Below, piece after piece: positions 1 to 8,385 of a stretch of DNA of 53,802 nt. The stretch spans positions 1-53,802 of the forward strand of contig CADBCZ010000035.1 in NCBI GenBank assembly GCA_902793335.1, read 5' to 3'. The DNA comes from an uncultured Lachnospiraceae bacterium. GTDB taxonomy: Bacteria; Bacillota; Clostridia; Lachnospirales; Lachnospiraceae. The notes beneath the pieces were generated by a model. It was not told where the DNA came from and made no database searches. It saw only the letters and a program-made list of their open reading frames with translations. Position numbers and translations under genes: made by a program. Positions within the stretch are counted from its first letter, which is position 1; the number at the start of each line of letters is the position of its first letter.

Positions 1-210
1 ATTAAAGTATTCGTGAGTTTAGTACTGCTACGTAATGCAATGATAGTGCGAACGGGTCCCGCAGCAATTATGACTGTCACTGGAGCCGTAAACAATATCT
101 ATATCTATAAAAGTTTCGACCACAACTTGTAATCAATAATAATTGTGCGTCCGTCATACAAACAGCTTAAACAACCCCAAATTTGTAGATGAAAGAAATG
201 AGGAATAAAT
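1..210. other. Upstream stretch with no supported gene; partial palindromic-repeat core
   Basis: Frame 1 is open for about 43 codons to a stop at 130-132, but the translation resembles no family I know and is not an IorA C-terminus, so I do not call a gene. Positions about 14-35 resemble the core of the palindromic repeats at 19078-19288 and 30635-30799 (shared word TTAGTAC-GCT-CGT), which suggests a truncated or decayed third copy. The remainder leads to an AT-rich 5' region before iorB. Confidence 0.35.
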
Positions 211-807
211 ATGAGCAAAAGTGTAATATTATGTGGAGTAGGAGGTCAGGGTACTGTCCTCGCTTCAAAGTTAATTTCATATGCTGCCATGTCAAAGGGA
301 TATGAAATCAAATCTGCCGAGACAATAGGCATGGCGCAGAGAGGTGGAAGTGTTACCAGTCATGTCAGAATGGGTGAAGGCGCATTTTCTCCTCTGATAC
401 CTGAGGGAAAGGCTGATGTCATGATAGCATTTGAGCCTGCAGAGGCAGTGAGAAACCTGTCATATTTGAAGGAAGACGGAGTCGTGGTAGTGTCTAAGAA
501 GGCTGTAAAACCTGTAACTGCGTCACTATCCGCAAATGTGTACGAGGGAAAGGAAATGCTTGACTACCTTGAAAAGAAGGTTGACAGACTTGTGATCGTT
601 GACGGCGAGCAGGCAATGGAAGAACTGGGTTCTACGAAGGTTTTAAACGTAGTTTTACTCGGCGCGGCGATAGCGAGCAAAGAGATAGATATATCCATGG
701 ATGAGATCAGAGAGGCAATAAGTAATAAGGTTGCACCTAAATTTCATGATCTCAACAATAGGGCTCTTGATGCCGGCGCAAAGCTGTACAACGAGAGCAT
801 TATGTAA
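211..807 (+). CDS. iorB: Indolepyruvate oxidoreductase subunit beta
   Basis: The protein (198 aa) is the gamma/catalytic-domain subunit of a 2-oxoacid:ferredoxin oxidoreductase, which oxidatively decarboxylates aryl pyruvates from aromatic amino acid breakdown to acyl-CoA. It opens with the glycine-rich GVGGQGT motif near residues 9-15, and AQRGGSVTSHVR near 43-54 is characteristic of IorB. The length is typical of the family. The partner iorA, which carries the TPP and ferredoxin domains, normally lies directly upstream, but the 210 bases before this gene do not encode it, so iorA lies further upstream or elsewhere. The next gene follows after about 40 bases and may be co-transcribed. The family call is firm; the exact 2-oxoacid substrate is inferred. 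Confidence 0.88.
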   Translation: MSKSVILCGVGGQGTVLASKLISYAAMSKGYEIKSAETIGMAQRGGSVTSHVRMGEGAFSPLIPEGKADVMIAFEPAEAVRNLSYLKEDGVVVVSKKAVKPVTASLSANVYEGKEMLDYLEKKVDRLVIVDGEQAMEELGSTKVLNVVLLGAAIASKEIDISMDEIREAISNKVAPKFHDLNNRALDAGAKLYNESIM

Positions 808-848
808 TGAATAATGATTTTGAGTAGAGTAACAAAAAGGAGTTTCAT

Positions 849-1322
849 ATGTTAAAAAAATATCTGATTGCATTTTTAATATCGATGGTACCGCTTATTG
901 AGTTGCGTGGAGCAGTTCCGTATTCGATAGGCATGGGTCTTCCGATACTTCAGTCGTATATAGTGTGTATTGTAGGTAATATGCTCCCGGTTCCGATCAT
1001 TTTTCTCTTTGCAAGAAGAGTTTTGGAGTGGGGCAAGGATAAAAAATATATTGGAAAATTCTTCACATTCTGTCTTGAGAAAGGACATAAAGGCGGAGAG
1101 AAATTAAAAGCAAAAGCCGGCAGGGGACTTTTCGTTGCACTTTTGTTGTTTGTAGGTATTCCGCTTCCGGGAACAGGCGCGTGGACAGGAACTCTTGCAG
1201 CAAGTATCCTTGATATGGATTTTAAGGAGAGTGTCATTGCCGTACTGCTTGGAGTAATACTTGCGGGAATTATAATGGGACTTGTAAGTGCCGGTGTTTT
1301 GGGCGGATTAAAATTGTTCTAA
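849..1322 (+). CDS. Small multidrug export (COG2426-type) membrane protein
   Basis: A 157-residue hydrophobic protein with four to five predicted membrane segments. The N-terminal motif PLIELRGAVPYSIGMG and the central GIPLPGTGAWTGTLAAS are hallmarks of the 'putative small multi-drug export' family (PF06695). The family is widespread, but its substrate is poorly established. A strong AAAAAGGAG ribosome site sits just ahead of the ATG. It follows iorB closely, so co-transcription is possible, though no functional link is obvious. Family assignment is confident; the transport function is an inherited annotation rather than something visible here. Confidence 0.82.
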   Translation: MLKKYLIAFLISMVPLIELRGAVPYSIGMGLPILQSYIVCIVGNMLPVPIIFLFARRVLEWGKDKKYIGKFFTFCLEKGHKGGEKLKAKAGRGLFVALLLFVGIPLPGTGAWTGTLAASILDMDFKESVIAVLLGVILAGIIMGLVSAGVLGGLKLF

Positions 1323-1361
1323 ATAGCTAAATTTTTAGGGAAATATTGGTTTACATAATCG

Positions 1362-1390
1362 TTGACATTTTGGGATAAAACATTTACACT
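1362..1390 (+). promoter_or_regulatory. Sigma-A-type promoter for the CorA-like gene
   Basis: A perfect TTGACA -35 (1362-1367) is followed, after 17 bases, by TACACT (1385-1390) as a 4/6 -10. It lies about 37 bases before the GTG start of the transporter gene. Confidence 0.55.
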
Positions 1391-1426
1391 TGTATATATA
1401 AAAATGGTGAAAGGAAGGTATGTATC

Positions 1427-2368
1427 GTGATTAAAATATATAGGACGGATGACAGAAAAATTGGAGAATTACATACCTTTGAACCGGGTTCCTGGATTCA
1501 GTTGACGGACCCAAGTCTCGATGAGATGACAATGATATCTGAACGATTTGATATTGACATAGCCGATGTTCGCGCCGCTATGGATGCGGACGAGAGCTCG
1601 CGTGTGGAAATAGAAGATGATTACACATTGATATTGGTAGATATACCGGTTATAGAGATTCGTAACGAACAACGCGCGTATACCGCTATTCCGCTTGGTA
1701 TATTATTGCTTGATGATTTCCTGATAACTATATGTGCTGAAGAGACACCGGTACTTCAGTATTTTATCAATTCTACCGTCAGAGAATTTTCTACCAAAAA
1801 ACAGATGAAATTCGTATATCAGATACTGTATCGTACCTGTATGGTCTATCAGTTATATCTTCGAACAATTGACAGCAACCGTTCCGAGATAGAGGAACGT
1901 GCGCAGGAAGATGTGCAGGAAGAAGACCTTGTAATGCTTCACGAGTTAGAGTCAAACTTAGTATATTTCGCAACTTCTTTGCGGGCAAATGGTGCCGTAA
2001 TTGACAGACTGTCCAGATACAGCAGAGTTAGACAGTTCCCTGAGGATAAGGAACTTCTTGACGATGTCAAGGTGGAAAACGGTCAGGCTATCGAGATGAC
2101 TATCATTTATCGTGATATCATGCATGGTACCAGGGAACTCTTATCTAATATGATTGATATAAGACTTAACAATGTGATGAAGTATCTTGCCGCTATCACG
2201 ATTGTAATGTCTATTCCGAATATAGTATCGGGCTTTTACGGTATGAACGTGGCAGGAGAATGGGTGCCGTTATATCGCACGCCTTACGGATTCGGCATAA
2301 TATGTATGGCAACATTTGTTGTATGTGTGATCGTACTTGCGGTTTTGAAGAAGAAAAAGATGTTGTAA
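1427..2368 (+). CDS. CorA family divalent cation (magnesium) transporter
   Basis: The 313-residue protein has the CorA layout: a soluble alpha/beta N-terminal domain, a long helical stalk, then two C-terminal membrane helices (about 250-270 and 285-307). The signature GMN motif (YGMNVAG) ends the first helix, and a lysine cluster (KKKKML) closes the protein, as in CorA rings. The family forms homopentameric Mg2+/Co2+ channels gated by intracellular Mg2+. The start is a GTG at 1427 preceded by AAGGAAGG with 8-base spacing; an ATG at 1420 is out of frame. It appears to be a single-gene unit with its own promoter. Confidence 0.9.
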   Translation: MIKIYRTDDRKIGELHTFEPGSWIQLTDPSLDEMTMISERFDIDIADVRAAMDADESSRVEIEDDYTLILVDIPVIEIRNEQRAYTAIPLGILLLDDFLITICAEETPVLQYFINSTVREFSTKKQMKFVYQILYRTCMVYQLYLRTIDSNRSEIEERAQEDVQEEDLVMLHELESNLVYFATSLRANGAVIDRLSRYSRVRQFPEDKELLDDVKVENGQAIEMTIIYRDIMHGTRELLSNMIDIRLNNVMKYLAAITIVMSIPNIVSGFYGMNVAGEWVPLYRTPYGFGIICMATFVVCVIVLAVLKKKKML

Positions 2369-2398
2369 TTATTAAATAGATACGGAGGGGGAATGCTT

Positions 2399-5059
2399 AT
2401 GGGTATGGGGAAGATAAAAAAGTATTGCTTTGTATTGATTATAGCGGTGTGTATGGTGTTTGTGCATACGGGCGATTTGGGAGTTGTTCATGCTGATATT
2501 CTGAGAAACGTCACGTCTGATATCTCAGGTATAACGCCTCCTGCGCAGGGTTGGAATTCGGATTTTACAAGCTCAGCGTTCCTGTTTGCCAAAGATTCAA
2601 GCATATGCGGAAGTGTCAAAATGCAAAAAGCCAAGGAAAGTATATATGGTTCGGCGCCTATGGAGTGGACTCCTGTTGTTATCTATACACCATCCTCTTC
2701 GCTTTGCAGCATTGACAGCTATGATAAAACTGCTGTCGGAGGACAGAAATATTCATTCTCCATAAAGGGAAGTAACAGCTTTTCTCACGATCAGATATCG
2801 GCTGTAATCAGGAACAGTGACAGTGATTATATAGTTGCGTATGGAAAAGTGGGTGGCAAAGGTGTTGGAAGCAAAGAGTTTACAATGCCTGCAGGTCTTA
2901 GTACGGGTGAATATCGTCTGATGATCTTTTTTGAAAAGTTTGGTTCTGACGGTAAGGACCAGATATGTGAGATAGGCGAGGTGCCATTTACTCTTACTGA
3001 CAGCGGACAAGCGACAGATGCTTATGATTTTACATTGAATTTTGAATCTCAGATTAAGAGAATAAATGGTGGCGCAATTCAGCAGATGAGTGTTGATGGT
3101 GTTATACGCCCGGTAGTTCTCGGGGTTTCTGATGAATCAAAATATTATTTTCCGGAAGATTATCCGTATCCTGAAGCTTCGGAAAAGGACGGAATTACGA
3201 TAAGAAGAGATGACAAATACACGATAACGGTTTACGGAAGTCCGGTGAAGTCAACATCGATTACACTTCCGGCACCGGCTGAGAAGGATAAGGCAGCAGC
3301 GCCTTCAAGTGTTGAGGGTGATGCACTGATGATAAAAGGTACAACGGATCAAATGGAGTATGCCGATTCAATGGATTCATCGAGTTGGAAGACTTGTGAT
3401 AAAGACTCTACAAAGGTATCTCCGGGTGTATGGTATGTCAGGACAAAGGGTTCGGAGCTTGTTCAGCCGAGTGACCCGGTGCAGGTTGTGGTTGAAGATC
3501 CTGTAGAAGGTTTTTATGTACTTATCAATGTTCCGGAAGACTCCAATATGACAAGAGACTATACCGCAGGTGAAGTTTTCCAGTCGGGTCTTACAGAAGA
3601 TACTGCCATGAAGGAAGTTGTCTTTACCGCCAATAGCGGTTACTGTTTCCCTGAAAACTATCCGGTAGGAGTTAAGGACGGTATAACTATTTCCAAAGTG
3701 AGTTCGAAGAAGATTAAGATTTCGGGCACTCCAAAGGGTAAAAATGTCAAAATTACATTAACTGCAGCAAGCAGACAGAAATATACACCTGATGCTCCTA
3801 GGGGTTTGACAGGTGATGTTATGAAGATAGTGGGAACAACAAGGTCTATGGAGTATGCTGACGCTGGAAATTCTGAGGTTTGGTATAATTGTTCCGATAA
3901 TGAAACCCGGGTTGCCACTGCCGGAAAAAAACTTGTCAGATATAAAGAGGGTGAAAATTCTTATAACAGTGATGCTGTGGAAGTGGTTGTGAAAAACAAA
4001 GATTCCGGTAATGACGAAACGGATACTGCGAAGTATACGGTAATAGTTATCAATCCGGAGGACAGTAATATTACTATTGCTTCCGAGACAGCTAATTTAT
4101 ACACTCAAAAGACAACCACAAATGCAATGAAATCGGTGATATTTTACGCTGACAGCGGCTATGAGTTCCCTGCATCTTACAGAGTTGCTTCAAAGAACGG
4201 TGTTCGAGTAGTGCGCAACGACTCGAATAAGATTACAGTTTCGGGAAGACCGACGGCAGATACAACGATAACTCTTTCTACGGCTTCGAAGGTAAATGTG
4301 ACAGAGGACAATAAGACTTCGGATACACCTGCACAGGAGACTAAAGATAACGGAAGTAATACGGGAAGTAACCAGAATAATAACACACCGTCTAATACAA
4401 TTTCTGACAATGTTAATACAGGTAATCAGATTCTGTATAGTCCGGTTTCTGCACAGGTTAAGGATAATAATTCAAAACTTCTTGATATTTCATCAAAGGT
4501 TGTATGGAAAAACGGCGTATGGAAGATTACCTGGAATTCGATAAATGGTGCCGCAGGATATGATGTGTTTATTAAGCAGGGTGTGACATATCCCAAGGAT
4601 ACATTTGTGAGTGTGACAGGTGCTAATTCGACAACTGCTAATATTAAAAGCATAAACGGAAAAGTGGTTTCACGTAAAAAGTCATATTCCTTTGTAGTTA
4701 AAGCATATAGAATAGTTAACAGCACCAAGGACTATATAGGTAACAGTAGAGTTTTATTTGCAGCGGGAGATAAGCACAAAAAATATACTAATGTTAAGAA
4801 ACTGGTGCCTTCAAAGAAAACGGTTTCAATATCTTTGGGAAAAACAAAGAAATTAAAGACAAAATATAAAGCATGGAAGTCTTCAAGGAAACTGCTGACC
4901 AATGATGATGGAAAGAAACTAAACTATATAAGTGATAATCCGTCAGTTGCTACGGTTGACATTTCCGGAAAGGCTGAGGGTGTCAAAAGGGGCAGTTGCT
5001 ATGTCTACATTCTGGCGCATAACGGTGTAAGAACAAGAGTCAGGATAAATGTGAAGTAG
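2399..5059 (+). CDS. Large secreted repeat protein with Fn3-like and Big2-like C-terminal domains
   Basis: About 886 residues. The N-terminus is a classic Sec signal (basic GKIKK, hydrophobic core, VVHA cleavage region). The mature protein contains three related repeats of about 90 residues (roughly 210-300, 378-463, 549-636), each with a tyrosine/phenylalanine-proline motif such as GYEFP and ending in a short beta-rich stretch. Two DUF4073-like repeats alternate with them (near 308 and 472; core GTT-MEYAD), then a Thr/Asn/Ser-rich linker (about 636-685), an Fn3-like module (W-ITW-GAAGYDVFI) and a Big2-like module (SVATVDISGKAEGV) at the C-terminus. It has no LPXTG or membrane anchor, so release or non-covalent wall attachment is likely. 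I chose ATG 2399 because GGAGGGGG lies 7 bases upstream, whereas the ATG at 2393 is almost on top of it. An adhesin or wall-associated role is an inference. Confidence 0.72.
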   Translation: MGMGKIKKYCFVLIIAVCMVFVHTGDLGVVHADILRNVTSDISGITPPAQGWNSDFTSSAFLFAKDSSICGSVKMQKAKESIYGSAPMEWTPVVIYTPSSSLCSIDSYDKTAVGGQKYSFSIKGSNSFSHDQISAVIRNSDSDYIVAYGKVGGKGVGSKEFTMPAGLSTGEYRLMIFFEKFGSDGKDQICEIGEVPFTLTDSGQATDAYDFTLNFESQIKRINGGAIQQMSVDGVIRPVVLGVSDESKYYFPEDYPYPEASEKDGITIRRDDKYTITVYGSPVKSTSITLPAPAEKDKAAAPSSVEGDALMIKGTTDQMEYADSMDSSSWKTCDKDSTKVSPGVWYVRTKGSELVQPSDPVQVVVEDPVEGFYVLINVPEDSNMTRDYTAGEVFQSGLTEDTAMKEVVFTANSGYCFPENYPVGVKDGITISKVSSKKIKISGTPKGKNVKITLTAASRQKYTPDAPRGLTGDVMKIVGTTRSMEYADAGNSEVWYNCSDNETRVATAGKKLVRYKEGENSYNSDAVEVVVKNKDSGNDETDTAKYTVIVINPEDSNITIASETANLYTQKTTTNAMKSVIFYADSGYEFPASYRVASKNGVRVVRNDSNKITVSGRPTADTTITLSTASKVNVTEDNKTSDTPAQETKDNGSNTGSNQNNNTPSNTISDNVNTGNQILYSPVSAQVKDNNSKLLDISSKVVWKNGVWKITWNSINGAAGYDVFIKQGVTYPKDTFVSVTGANSTTANIKSINGKVVSRKKSYSFVVKAYRIVNSTKDYIGNSRVLFAAGDKHKKYTNVKKLVPSKKTVSISLGKTKKLKTKYKAWKSSRKLLTNDDGKKLNYISDNPSVATVDISGKAEGVKRGSCYVYILAHNGVRTRVRINVK

Positions 5060-5097
5060 CAGTCTGCATTTATAAAAACGGATATAGTAATAAACAA

Positions 5098-5136
5098 AGC
5101 TGTATATATCGCATATGTGATATATACAGCTTTTTG
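5098..5136. terminator. Bidirectional terminator
   Basis: A perfect 13-bp inverted repeat (5098-5110 with 5119-5131) is followed by a T-run on the + strand and preceded by an A-rich stretch. It separates the convergent secreted-protein and cyclophilin genes. Confidence 0.8.
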
Positions 5137-5177
5137 AATGCTTAACTGTATTGATTTTTAAAAGACTTGTGTTTAAA

Positions 5178-5696
5178 TTAGCATTTGACCGGCTCAGGAT
5201 ATTCCTCGCCAAAGGTCTCTACTGTCATACTCTTTATTTTCTGTTCTTCAAGAGGCTTGTCATGGTAATCTGTCTCAACACAAGCAATTTTATCAACAAT
5301 ATCAAGTCCCTCAGTTACTTTACCGAATGCTGCATACTCACCGTCTAAATGAGGTGATGTCTTGTGCATGATAAATATCTGTGATCCTGCTGAGTTAGGC
5401 ATCATAGATCTTGCCATAGATAATACACCCGGAGTGTGTCTTAGATTATTTTCAAAACCATTGGCTGCAAATTCACCTTTGATGCTGTATCCCGGGCCTC
5501 CCATTCCTGTTCCGTCAGGACATCCACCCTGAATCATAAAGCCTTTGATTACACGATGGAAAATCAGGCCGTCATAAAAGCCTTTTTTTACAAGTGAAAT
5601 GAAGTTATTGACTGTATTAGGTGCGATATCTGGATAGAGTTCTACTTTCATAATGTCACCATTCTCCATGGTGATAGTAACTATTGGATTTGCCAT
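5178..5696 (-). CDS. Cyclophilin-type peptidyl-prolyl cis-trans isomerase
   Basis: A 172-residue single-domain cyclophilin that catalyses cis-trans isomerisation of X-Pro bonds. The diagnostic stretches are all present: FHRVIKGFMIQGGCPDGTG, with catalytic Arg in FHRV, then MARSMMPNSAGSQIFI and the substrate-cleft segment YAAFGKV. There is no signal peptide, so it acts in the cytoplasm. The length matches compact bacterial PpiB-like enzymes. AAAGGA precedes the start on the minus strand. It is monocistronic and convergent with the preceding secreted-protein gene. Confidence 0.93.
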   Translation of the reverse strand: MANPIVTITMENGDIMKVELYPDIAPNTVNNFISLVKKGFYDGLIFHRVIKGFMIQGGCPDGTGMGGPGYSIKGEFAANGFENNLRHTPGVLSMARSMMPNSAGSQIFIMHKTSPHLDGEYAAFGKVTEGLDIVDKIACVETDYHDKPLEEQKIKSMTVETFGEEYPEPVKC

Positions 5697-6108
5697 ATTA
5701 TTAATTCCTTTCTTGAAATGGACATAACTGCGAGTGTTTTGCCCTGTAATAAACAGTTATTAATATACTATATTTGATTTGCTATGTCAAAGTAAGTGTA
5801 AGATATTTGGAGAATGATAAATGCAGGGACGACATTTAAACGCAAAAATAACATCGAAATGCAGAAAGAAAAAATAAAAAAATTTATATAATTATATCAT
5901 TTTTTATATAATTTAAAATTAAATTTATATTATTTTATATCGTTTATTCATTGAATTATATAATATTTTGCCCTAAAATTACTGTATCAGCTGATGTAAA
6001 AAAATATCAATTAAAGGAGGCTTTACATTAAGAAACTACTTGCTTATCCGACGATAATCCACTATAATATTATTAGTTATGGAGTCTTAAGTTGGGAGGG
6101 TAGTTGCT
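5697..6108. other. Intergenic region: very AT-rich stretch and leader of the FHA gene
   Basis: This divergent 412-base gap holds the cyclophilin upstream region, then a nearly pure A/T block at about 5870-5965 that could act as a curved or UP-like element. Candidate promoters for the FHA gene follow. A strong AAAGGAGG (6013-6020) has no canonical start codon behind it (see findings). Confidence 0.5.
5951..5979 (+). promoter_or_regulatory. Candidate promoter of the FHA-kinase-Ig cluster
   Basis: TTGAAT (5951-5956), 17 bases, then TAAAAT (5974-5979). A second possibility is TATAAT at about 6063-6068, 17 bases after TTGCTT. Both are sequence matches only. Confidence 0.4.
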
Positions 6109-8343
6109 ATGAAGAAAATTAGCTTTAGAGTACGAAACTTTGATAATGAGCAGTTTCTGACTTTTAACATTGACAATAATGCGGAACTGGATGATGATGT
6201 GCTTGATTTTCTTGAGGACGAAGAGCCGGAAGGAATTGTGCCGGTTATATTCGAAGAGGGGGAAGAATTCGATACCTTTTCTTATGAAGTGACAGGGAAA
6301 ATTCAATTAAGACAGTTGTCTGAGCAGGAAATTAATGCCGAGATGGTACTTAAGGTCTTAAGAGGACTTGTAATCTCGATGATGAACATGTCAGAGTATA
6401 GAATACCTTTATCATATCTTGTTCTTAACAGACAGTATATATATATTGATTCTGATTACAAAGTAGAGTTTGTGTGTATTCCGTTAGAGGATATGAATGA
6501 TGAGACAGACTTGTCTTATTTCCTCAGGACATTTATAGCAAGTCTTAGATTTGATTCATCCGAGAATGGAGATTATGTTGCTAAGATACTTACTTATGTT
6601 AATGACGAAGAGATGTTCAATCTTCATAATCTTCTTGATTTGATTGAAGAGTGGATGGATAGATTCGGAATAGAGATTCCGGAGGGCGAGTCTAATGAGA
6701 TTTACGGGGAATGCATGGAAATAGAAGAAGAGCCTGAAGAGGATTCTGTTGCAGCATTTTTTGATAATCAGGATGAGGATGCCGATAAGATAATTGATGA
6801 AGATACTGATGAAGATAGAGATGCAGAGGCTGATGTAGAGGCTGATGTAGAGGCTGGTGAAGCAAAAGAGCCACAGGCCGGTGAGGATGATTCTGATGAT
6901 GCAGAGGTGGCTGAGGAGGCCACAGAAGAGGCGAAACCGGAGGAGGAGAACGAAGAACAGCCGGAGGTAGCAAAAGAGGAGAAGGAAGAACCTGAATCTG
7001 AAGCCGAGAAAGAGGCAACCGTAGAAGAATCTGAAGAGCCTGAGAAGGTTGAGGAAGCAGATGATGGGGTTGATGACGAGGCAAATACTGAAACTGAGTC
7101 GGATGATGAGAAAGATACCGACAAAGAGGATGCAGAAAAGGATGATAAGTCCGAGGATGCAGACAAGGAAGACGATAAAACAGCAGCTGAAGACGTAAAG
7201 GATGAGAAGGCAGAAGCAGCTGAAGATAAGAATGAACCGGAAGAATCTAATGAATCAGATGATGTAAAAGATGCGGAAGAAGATAATGCTGATGAGGATA
7301 CCGAAGCGGATGAAGTCAGAGATTCGGATTCGGATTCGGAGGAGGATGATAATTCATCTGATGACAAGAAGAAAAAACGCAAAAAAGCAAAGACTGATAA
7401 TAAGGAGGCTGAGAATACAGAGGAAAAGAAGGAAAAGAAGCCTTATTTCAGAACCAAAGAAGTTGATTATTCCGGTGTGGTAATAGAAGATGAATTAGAT
7501 GCATTTTTGGCTGAACAGGAAGAGCCATCACGTCGTAACTTCAAGATTGGAAAGCGAGTTAAGATTAATCGTGCCAGTATCTTACAGAATACAAAAGAGG
7601 AATTGGAAATAGCTGAGGCTGAGGAAAAAGCATACATAGCCAAGGTGAGACAGGAAGAAGAGGAAGCATTTCTGGCAAAAGAAGAAGCTAGGAACGCAGA
7701 GGCAGAAGCCAAAAAGGCAGAGGCAGAAGCTAAGAAAACAGAAGCAGAAGCTAAAAAGACTGATAAGAAGGGTGAAAACGAGAAGGAATCTGATAAGAAA
7801 GAGACCAAGTCAGAACCTAGCCTGAGAGAGCAGATTAAGAGAATAGGAGGTTTGTTCTCGCTTGGTAAGGATGATTCATCCAAAAATGCCCAGTCTGATG
7901 CTAATAACAAATCTGATGATAATTCTAAAGAGGAAAAAGAAGATAAAAAGGATAAAAAAGAAGAGTCACAAGATTCTGCCTCTAAAGATAAATCAGAAGA
8001 CAAGAAAGCTGAAGCTGAAGAGGCATCCGCAGATCCTCTTATAAATGCTAATCCATATCTTATTCGTGTCAACACAGAAGAAAAGATTATGATTAACAAG
8101 CAGACATTTAAGATTGGAAAATCTGTTGTTGGTGCTGATTATACAATTTCAGGCAACGGTGCAATCAGTAGAATTCATGCAATCATCACAGGAAAAGATG
8201 GTGAGTATTTCATAAAAGACAATAAGTCTACTAATCATACATTTGTCAATGGTGAAAGTGTTGAAGATGGTGAAAGTGTACAGCTTACAGATGATAGTAA
8301 GATTGTATTAGGTGATGAAGAGTTTATTTTTAAACTACAGTAA
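6109..8343 (+). CDS. DUF6382 + FHA domain protein with long acidic/charged linker
   Basis: 744 residues. Residues 1 to about 180 form a folded domain matching the DUF6382 type found at the N-terminus of clostridial FHA proteins. Residues about 205-455 are an extreme Glu/Asp-rich low-complexity stretch. A short basic patch near 480 is followed by Lys/Glu/Ala-rich predicted coiled coil (about 505-650), including three 7-residue repeats. Residues about 660-744 form an FHA domain with GKSVVGADY, the phosphothreonine-binding S-R-I-H and the N-H-T-F-V-N-G loop. FHA domains bind phosphothreonine peptides, and the next gene encodes a Ser/Thr kinase, so this is probably its substrate or reader. No membrane segment is visible, so it should be cytoplasmic. 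The start follows GGGAGGG. Confidence 0.82.
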   Translation: MKKISFRVRNFDNEQFLTFNIDNNAELDDDVLDFLEDEEPEGIVPVIFEEGEEFDTFSYEVTGKIQLRQLSEQEINAEMVLKVLRGLVISMMNMSEYRIPLSYLVLNRQYIYIDSDYKVEFVCIPLEDMNDETDLSYFLRTFIASLRFDSSENGDYVAKILTYVNDEEMFNLHNLLDLIEEWMDRFGIEIPEGESNEIYGECMEIEEEPEEDSVAAFFDNQDEDADKIIDEDTDEDRDAEADVEADVEAGEAKEPQAGEDDSDDAEVAEEATEEAKPEEENEEQPEVAKEEKEEPESEAEKEATVEESEEPEKVEEADDGVDDEANTETESDDEKDTDKEDAEKDDKSEDADKEDDKTAAEDVKDEKAEAAEDKNEPEESNESDDVKDAEEDNADEDTEADEVRDSDSDSEEDDNSSDDKKKKRKKAKTDNKEAENTEEKKEKKPYFRTKEVDYSGVVIEDELDAFLAEQEEPSRRNFKIGKRVKINRASILQNTKEELEIAEAEEKAYIAKVRQEEEEAFLAKEEARNAEAEAKKAEAEAKKTEAEAKKTDKKGENEKESDKKETKSEPSLREQIKRIGGLFSLGKDDSSKNAQSDANNKSDDNSKEEKEDKKDKKEESQDSASKDKSEDKKAEAEEASADPLINANPYLIRVNTEEKIMINKQTFKIGKSVVGADYTISGNGAISRIHAIITGKDGEYFIKDNKSTNHTFVNGESVEDGESVQLTDDSKIVLGDEEFIFKLQ
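7696..7758 (+). repeat. Three tandem 21-bp repeats coding for a 7-residue EAEAKK unit
   Basis: Three in-frame copies (residues about 530-550 of the FHA protein) of [A/T]EAEAKK, differing by synonymous and first-codon changes. This is a typical slippage-generated coiled-coil segment. Confidence 0.7.
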
Positions 8344-8354
8344 GACTTTCGTTT

Positions 8355-8385
8355 AAGAGCTCCTTATTAAAGGGGCTCTTTTATT
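8355..8385 (+). terminator. Intercistronic hairpin overlapping the kinase ribosome site
   Basis: A 9-bp stem (8355-8363 with 8372-8380, one G-T pair) is followed by a short T-rich tract. The 3' arm contains the AGGGG that would serve as the kinase Shine-Dalgarno. It may be a leaky terminator or a translational switch between the FHA and kinase genes. Confidence 0.55.

Noticed and set aside
1-132. Open frame as the C-terminus of an upstream protein such as IorA
   Set aside because: The translation lacks ferredoxin cysteines or any family motif, and the DNA resembles the intergenic repeat core.
5951-6108. CRISPR or origin-like function for the AT-rich block
   Set aside because: There are no regularly spaced repeats and no DnaA-box cluster; the simplest reading is promoter-proximal AT-rich DNA.
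6768-7382. Ser-rich 204-codon reverse-strand open frame inside the FHA gene
   Set aside because: It is the mirror of Glu/Asp codons (GAA/GAT read as TTC/ATC and shifted to TCN). It has no ribosome site and no family resemblance.
7467-8099. 210-codon reverse open frame in the FHA gene
   Set aside because: Same artefact: a Ser/Leu/Ala-rich shadow of the Lys/Glu-rich linker.
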